Source of the DNA: Sphingomonas sp. M1-B02
GTDB lineage: Bacteria > Pseudomonadota > Alphaproteobacteria > Sphingomonadales > Sphingomonadaceae
Assembly: GCF_026167525.1 (NCBI RefSeq)
Contig: NZ_CP110679.1
Coordinates: 3,335,501 to 3,399,500 of the forward strand
Reading direction: 5' to 3'
DNA: 64,000 nucleotides
In this document: positions 62,071-64,000 of the stretch, piece by piece
How the letters are laid out: each line of letters opens with the position of its first letter
How positions within the stretch are numbered: position 1 is the first letter of the stretch
Notes under the pieces: generated by a model
The model's input: the letters and a program-made list of their open reading frames with translations, nothing else
Database searches by the model: none
What the model was told of the DNA's origin: nothing
Made by a program: the position numbers and the translations under genes

Positions 62071-62131
62071 GACGGACACGCATCGTGGTGCGTTGACGTG
62101 CATCGATCCCTTTTGCCGCGGAGTGCCCCCG

Positions 62132-63325
62132 ATGAGCCGAGACGTCCATAACGGCCCCACCGACCAATTCACCCAGGCGCGCGGCACCGAATATTCGGGC
62201 GACGCCGATGGCGGCGACGACGCGCCCGAAATCCTGACGCTTCCGCTGGATGGTTGGCACCGCGCCCGCGGCGGGCGGATGGTGGCCTTCGCGGGCTATG
62301 AGATGCCCGTCCAATATGAGGGCATCATGGCCGAGCATCTCTGGACACGCGAGCATGCCGGGCTGTTCGACGTCAGCCATATGGGGCAGCTGGTCTTTAC
62401 GGGCGAAGGCGTGGAGGCTGCGCTCGAGGCATTGCTCCCGGCCGACCTCCAGGCGGCGAAGCTCAACCACCCCGTCTATTCGCTTTTGCTCGCCGAGAAT
62501 GGCGGCATCCTTGACGATCTGATGCTTACCCGCCGGGCGGGCGGCGAAGTCTACATCGTCGTCAACGGCGCGACCAAGTGGGACGATATCGCCCATTTTC
62601 GCGAGCATCTGGCGGACGAGATCACCCTCAATCATCTCGACGAGCAGGCGCTGCTCGCGTTGCAGGGCCCCGAGGCGGTGATCGCGCTGGAGCGCATCGT
62701 GCCGGGCGTCTCGGCACTCGGCTTCATGCAGGGCGACTGGTTCGATCATAAGGGCGACCGGCTCTGGATCAGCCGCTCGGGCTATACCGGCGAGGATGGG
62801 TTCGAGATTTCGGTGCCGTCGGAGGCCGCCGAGGCGCTGGCTGACGCCCTCACCGCGCAGCCGGAAGTGAAGCCGATCGGGCTTGGCGCGCGCGATTCGC
62901 TGCGGCTCGAGGCCGACCTCCCGCTCTACGGCCACGACCTGGACGAAGAGACGACGCCGATCGCCGCGGGGCTTGGCTTCGCGATCAAGAAGCGCCGCCG
63001 CGAGGAAGGCGGCTTCCCCGGCCACGAACGCGTCATGATCGAGCGCGAGCAGGGTGCGATCGTCAAGCGCGTCGGTCTGATCGTCGAGGGCCGCCAGCCG
63101 GTCCGCGAAGGCGCGGCGGTGGTCGATGCGGGCGGCAGCGAAGTCGGCAAGGTCACCAGCGGCGGCTTCGCGCCGACCGTCCAGAAGCCGATCGCGATGG
63201 CCTATGTGCCGGTCGCGCTGGCGCAACCCGGCGCCCGCATCACGCTTGCCCAGCGCGGCAAGGTCCATCACGCGGAGGTCGTCCCGATGCCCTTCGTTCC
63301 CCATCGCTACGTCAGAAAGGGCTGA
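62132..63325 (+). CDS. gcvT: Glycine cleavage system T protein (aminomethyltransferase)
   Basis: A 397-residue tetrahydrofolate-dependent aminomethyltransferase that takes the aminomethyl group from GcvH. Family segments include MVAFAGYEMPVQYEGIMAEH, GLFDVSHMGQ, SRSGYTGEDGFEIS and GLGARDSLRLEADLPLYGHD. The N-terminal 33 residues before EILTLPLDGWH are acidic and not usual for the family (E. coli GcvT has 364). ATG 62132 follows GGAG; ATG 62279 would be too far inside. It is the first gene after the glycine riboswitch. Confidence 0.95.
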   Translation: MSRDVHNGPTDQFTQARGTEYSGDADGGDDAPEILTLPLDGWHRARGGRMVAFAGYEMPVQYEGIMAEHLWTREHAGLFDVSHMGQLVFTGEGVEAALEALLPADLQAAKLNHPVYSLLLAENGGILDDLMLTRRAGGEVYIVVNGATKWDDIAHFREHLADEITLNHLDEQALLALQGPEAVIALERIVPGVSALGFMQGDWFDHKGDRLWISRSGYTGEDGFEISVPSEAAEALADALTAQPEVKPIGLGARDSLRLEADLPLYGHDLDEETTPIAAGLGFAIKKRRREEGGFPGHERVMIEREQGAIVKRVGLIVEGRQPVREGAAVVDAGGSEVGKVTSGGFAPTVQKPIAMAYVPVALAQPGARITLAQRGKVHHAEVVPMPFVPHRYVRKG

Positions 63326-63328
63326 GCC

Positions 63329-63700
63329 ATGAGCCGTTATTTCACCGAAGATCATGAATGGGTCGACGTCGACGGCGAGACCGCGACGGTCGGGATCACC
63401 GAATATGCCCAGAGCCAGCTCGGCGACATCGTGTTCGTCGAGACGCCCGACGAGGGAAAGAGCTTCGCCAAAGGTGACGACGCCGCCGTGGTGGAGAGCG
63501 TGAAGGCCGCGTCGGACGTCTATGCCCCGGTCTCGGGCACGGTGATCGAGGGCAATGCTTCGCTCACCGACAATCCGGCGCTCGTGAACGAGGATCCCGA
63601 GGGCGAAGGCTGGTTCTTCAAGCTGACGCTGGCCGATGCGGATGAGCTGGAAAGTTTGATGGACGAAGCGGCCTACGCGGACTTCACGAGCAAGCTCTAG
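63329..63700 (+). CDS. gcvH: Glycine cleavage system H protein
   Basis: A 123-residue lipoyl carrier protein that shuttles the aminomethyl group between the P and T proteins. The lipoyl lysine is K59 in [17 protein letters not shown]. It starts three bases after the gcvT stop. LipB, encoded at 23115-23753, should install the octanoyl group that becomes lipoate on this protein. Confidence 0.97.
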   Translation: MSRYFTEDHEWVDVDGETATVGITEYAQSQLGDIVFVETPDEGKSFAKGDDAAVVESVKAASDVYAPVSGTVIEGNASLTDNPALVNEDPEGEGWFFKLTLADADELESLMDEAAYADFTSKL

Positions 63701-63710
63701 CTTCGTCTAA

Positions 63711-63816
63711 CTCCCCTCCCGCTTGCGGGAGGGGCTGGGGGAGGGCGTGTCCGCAGGCGGCGCGCTTTCTTCCTACAGACCCTCCCCCGACCCCTCCCGC
63801 AAGCGGGAGGGGGGAG
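63711..63816. repeat. Palindromic intergenic repeat, family C (about 106 bp)
   Basis: CCCCTCCCGCTTGCGGGAGG on the left and CCCCTCCCGCAAGCGGGAGG on the right, each itself a hairpin, flank a centre with GGGGGAGGG and CCCTCCCCC. It lies between gcvH and gcvPA and may act as an RNA hairpin. Its right end, GGGGGGAG, sits at ribosome-binding distance from the gcvPA ATG. Confidence 0.8.
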
Positions 63817-63824
63817 ATTGTAAA

Positions 63825-64000
63825 ATGCGCTATCTGCCCCTTACCCAGCCCGACCGCGACGCCATGCTCGCGACGATCGGCGCCGCCTCGATCGACGATC
63901 TCTTCATCGACGTGCCCGAAGCCGCCCGCTTGGACGGGCCGGTCCACGGCCTGCCGCTCCACGCCAGCGAGATGGCCGTCGAGCGCCACTTGAGCGCGCT
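63825..64000 (+). CDS. gcvPA: Glycine dehydrogenase (decarboxylating) subunit 1, N-terminal part
   Basis: The first 58 codons of a reading frame that runs off the window. The start [19 protein letters not shown] and the following [14 protein letters not shown] are characteristic of GcvPA, the alpha half of the split P protein that decarboxylates glycine with PLP. GGGAG from the preceding repeat is nine bases upstream. gcvPB is expected beyond the window. Confidence 0.9.
   Translation, partial: MRYLPLTQPDRDAMLATIGAASIDDLFIDVPEAARLDGPVHGLPLHASEMAVERHLSA

Overview
The window is high-GC chromosomal DNA of an alphaproteobacterium, most likely a Sphingomonas-like member of the Sphingomonadales. 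The evidence is gene content and order: argD-argF-hslO, ispH-thrB-rnhA, petABC, queC-queE, glyQ-glyS next to ppdK, a tad/cpa pilus block, and abundant GC-rich palindromic intergenic repeats. Nothing in it looks like phage or plasmid, and I saw no tRNA or rRNA genes, insertion sequences or CRISPR arrays.

Layout. 1-6.1 kb: end of argD, argF, hslO, a DUF3617-like secreted protein, an AlkB-like dioxygenase, an ArsR regulator, a PfkB-type kinase and a P-loop kinase with a shrunken aminoglycoside-phosphotransferase-like N-terminus. 6.2-20.4 kb: a sugar island for glucuronoxylan-type plant polysaccharide. It holds D-mannonate dehydratase, GH67 alpha-glucuronidase, GH43, GH9, GH3, a LacI regulator, a sugar/H+ symporter and xylonate dehydratase. 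Three near-identical palindromes centred on AGCGCT lie in its three regulated promoter regions, so the island looks like one LacI/XylR-type regulon. GH67 and ManD handle the glucuronate branch, GH43/GH3 the xylose branch, and XylD the oxidative (Weimberg-type) xylose route.

20.5-31 kb: queuosine genes queC-queE, lipoproteins, lipB, two polytopic membrane proteins, a GNAT enzyme, hemF, trmL, the cytochrome bc1 operon petABC and apt. 31-36 kb: a lipoprotein, a MaoC-like hydratase, a nucleotide-pyrophosphatase-like lipoprotein, and a small metal-response-like cluster. That cluster is a MerR regulator divergent from a glutaredoxin-MauE fusion plus an outer membrane protein with a His/Met-rich repeated N-terminus, with a mercury-operon-style promoter between them. 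36-48 kb: NIPSNAP protein, ychF, a TbpB-like lipoprotein, a Crp/Fnr regulator, pth, rplY (L25), a TraB/GumN-type lipoprotein, glyQ-glyS and ppdK. glyS carries a whole palindromic repeat inside its reading frame.

48.5-55.8 kb: a tad/cpa pilus block (cpaA, cpaB, cpaC, cpaD, tadZ/cpaE, tadB, tadC) without the usual cpaF/tadA ATPase gene and without a pilin gene. 55.9-64 kb: a lysophospholipase-like hydrolase, an FAD oxidase, a 37-residue acidic microprotein gene, a thioesterase, rnhA, thrB, ispH, a lipoprotein, and a tandem glycine riboswitch ahead of gcvT-gcvH-gcvPA (the last cut by the window end).

Three main families of palindromic repeat are scattered between genes. Copies of them provide the apparent Shine-Dalgarno of argF and gcvPA, abut a stop codon, and in glyS have become protein-coding.
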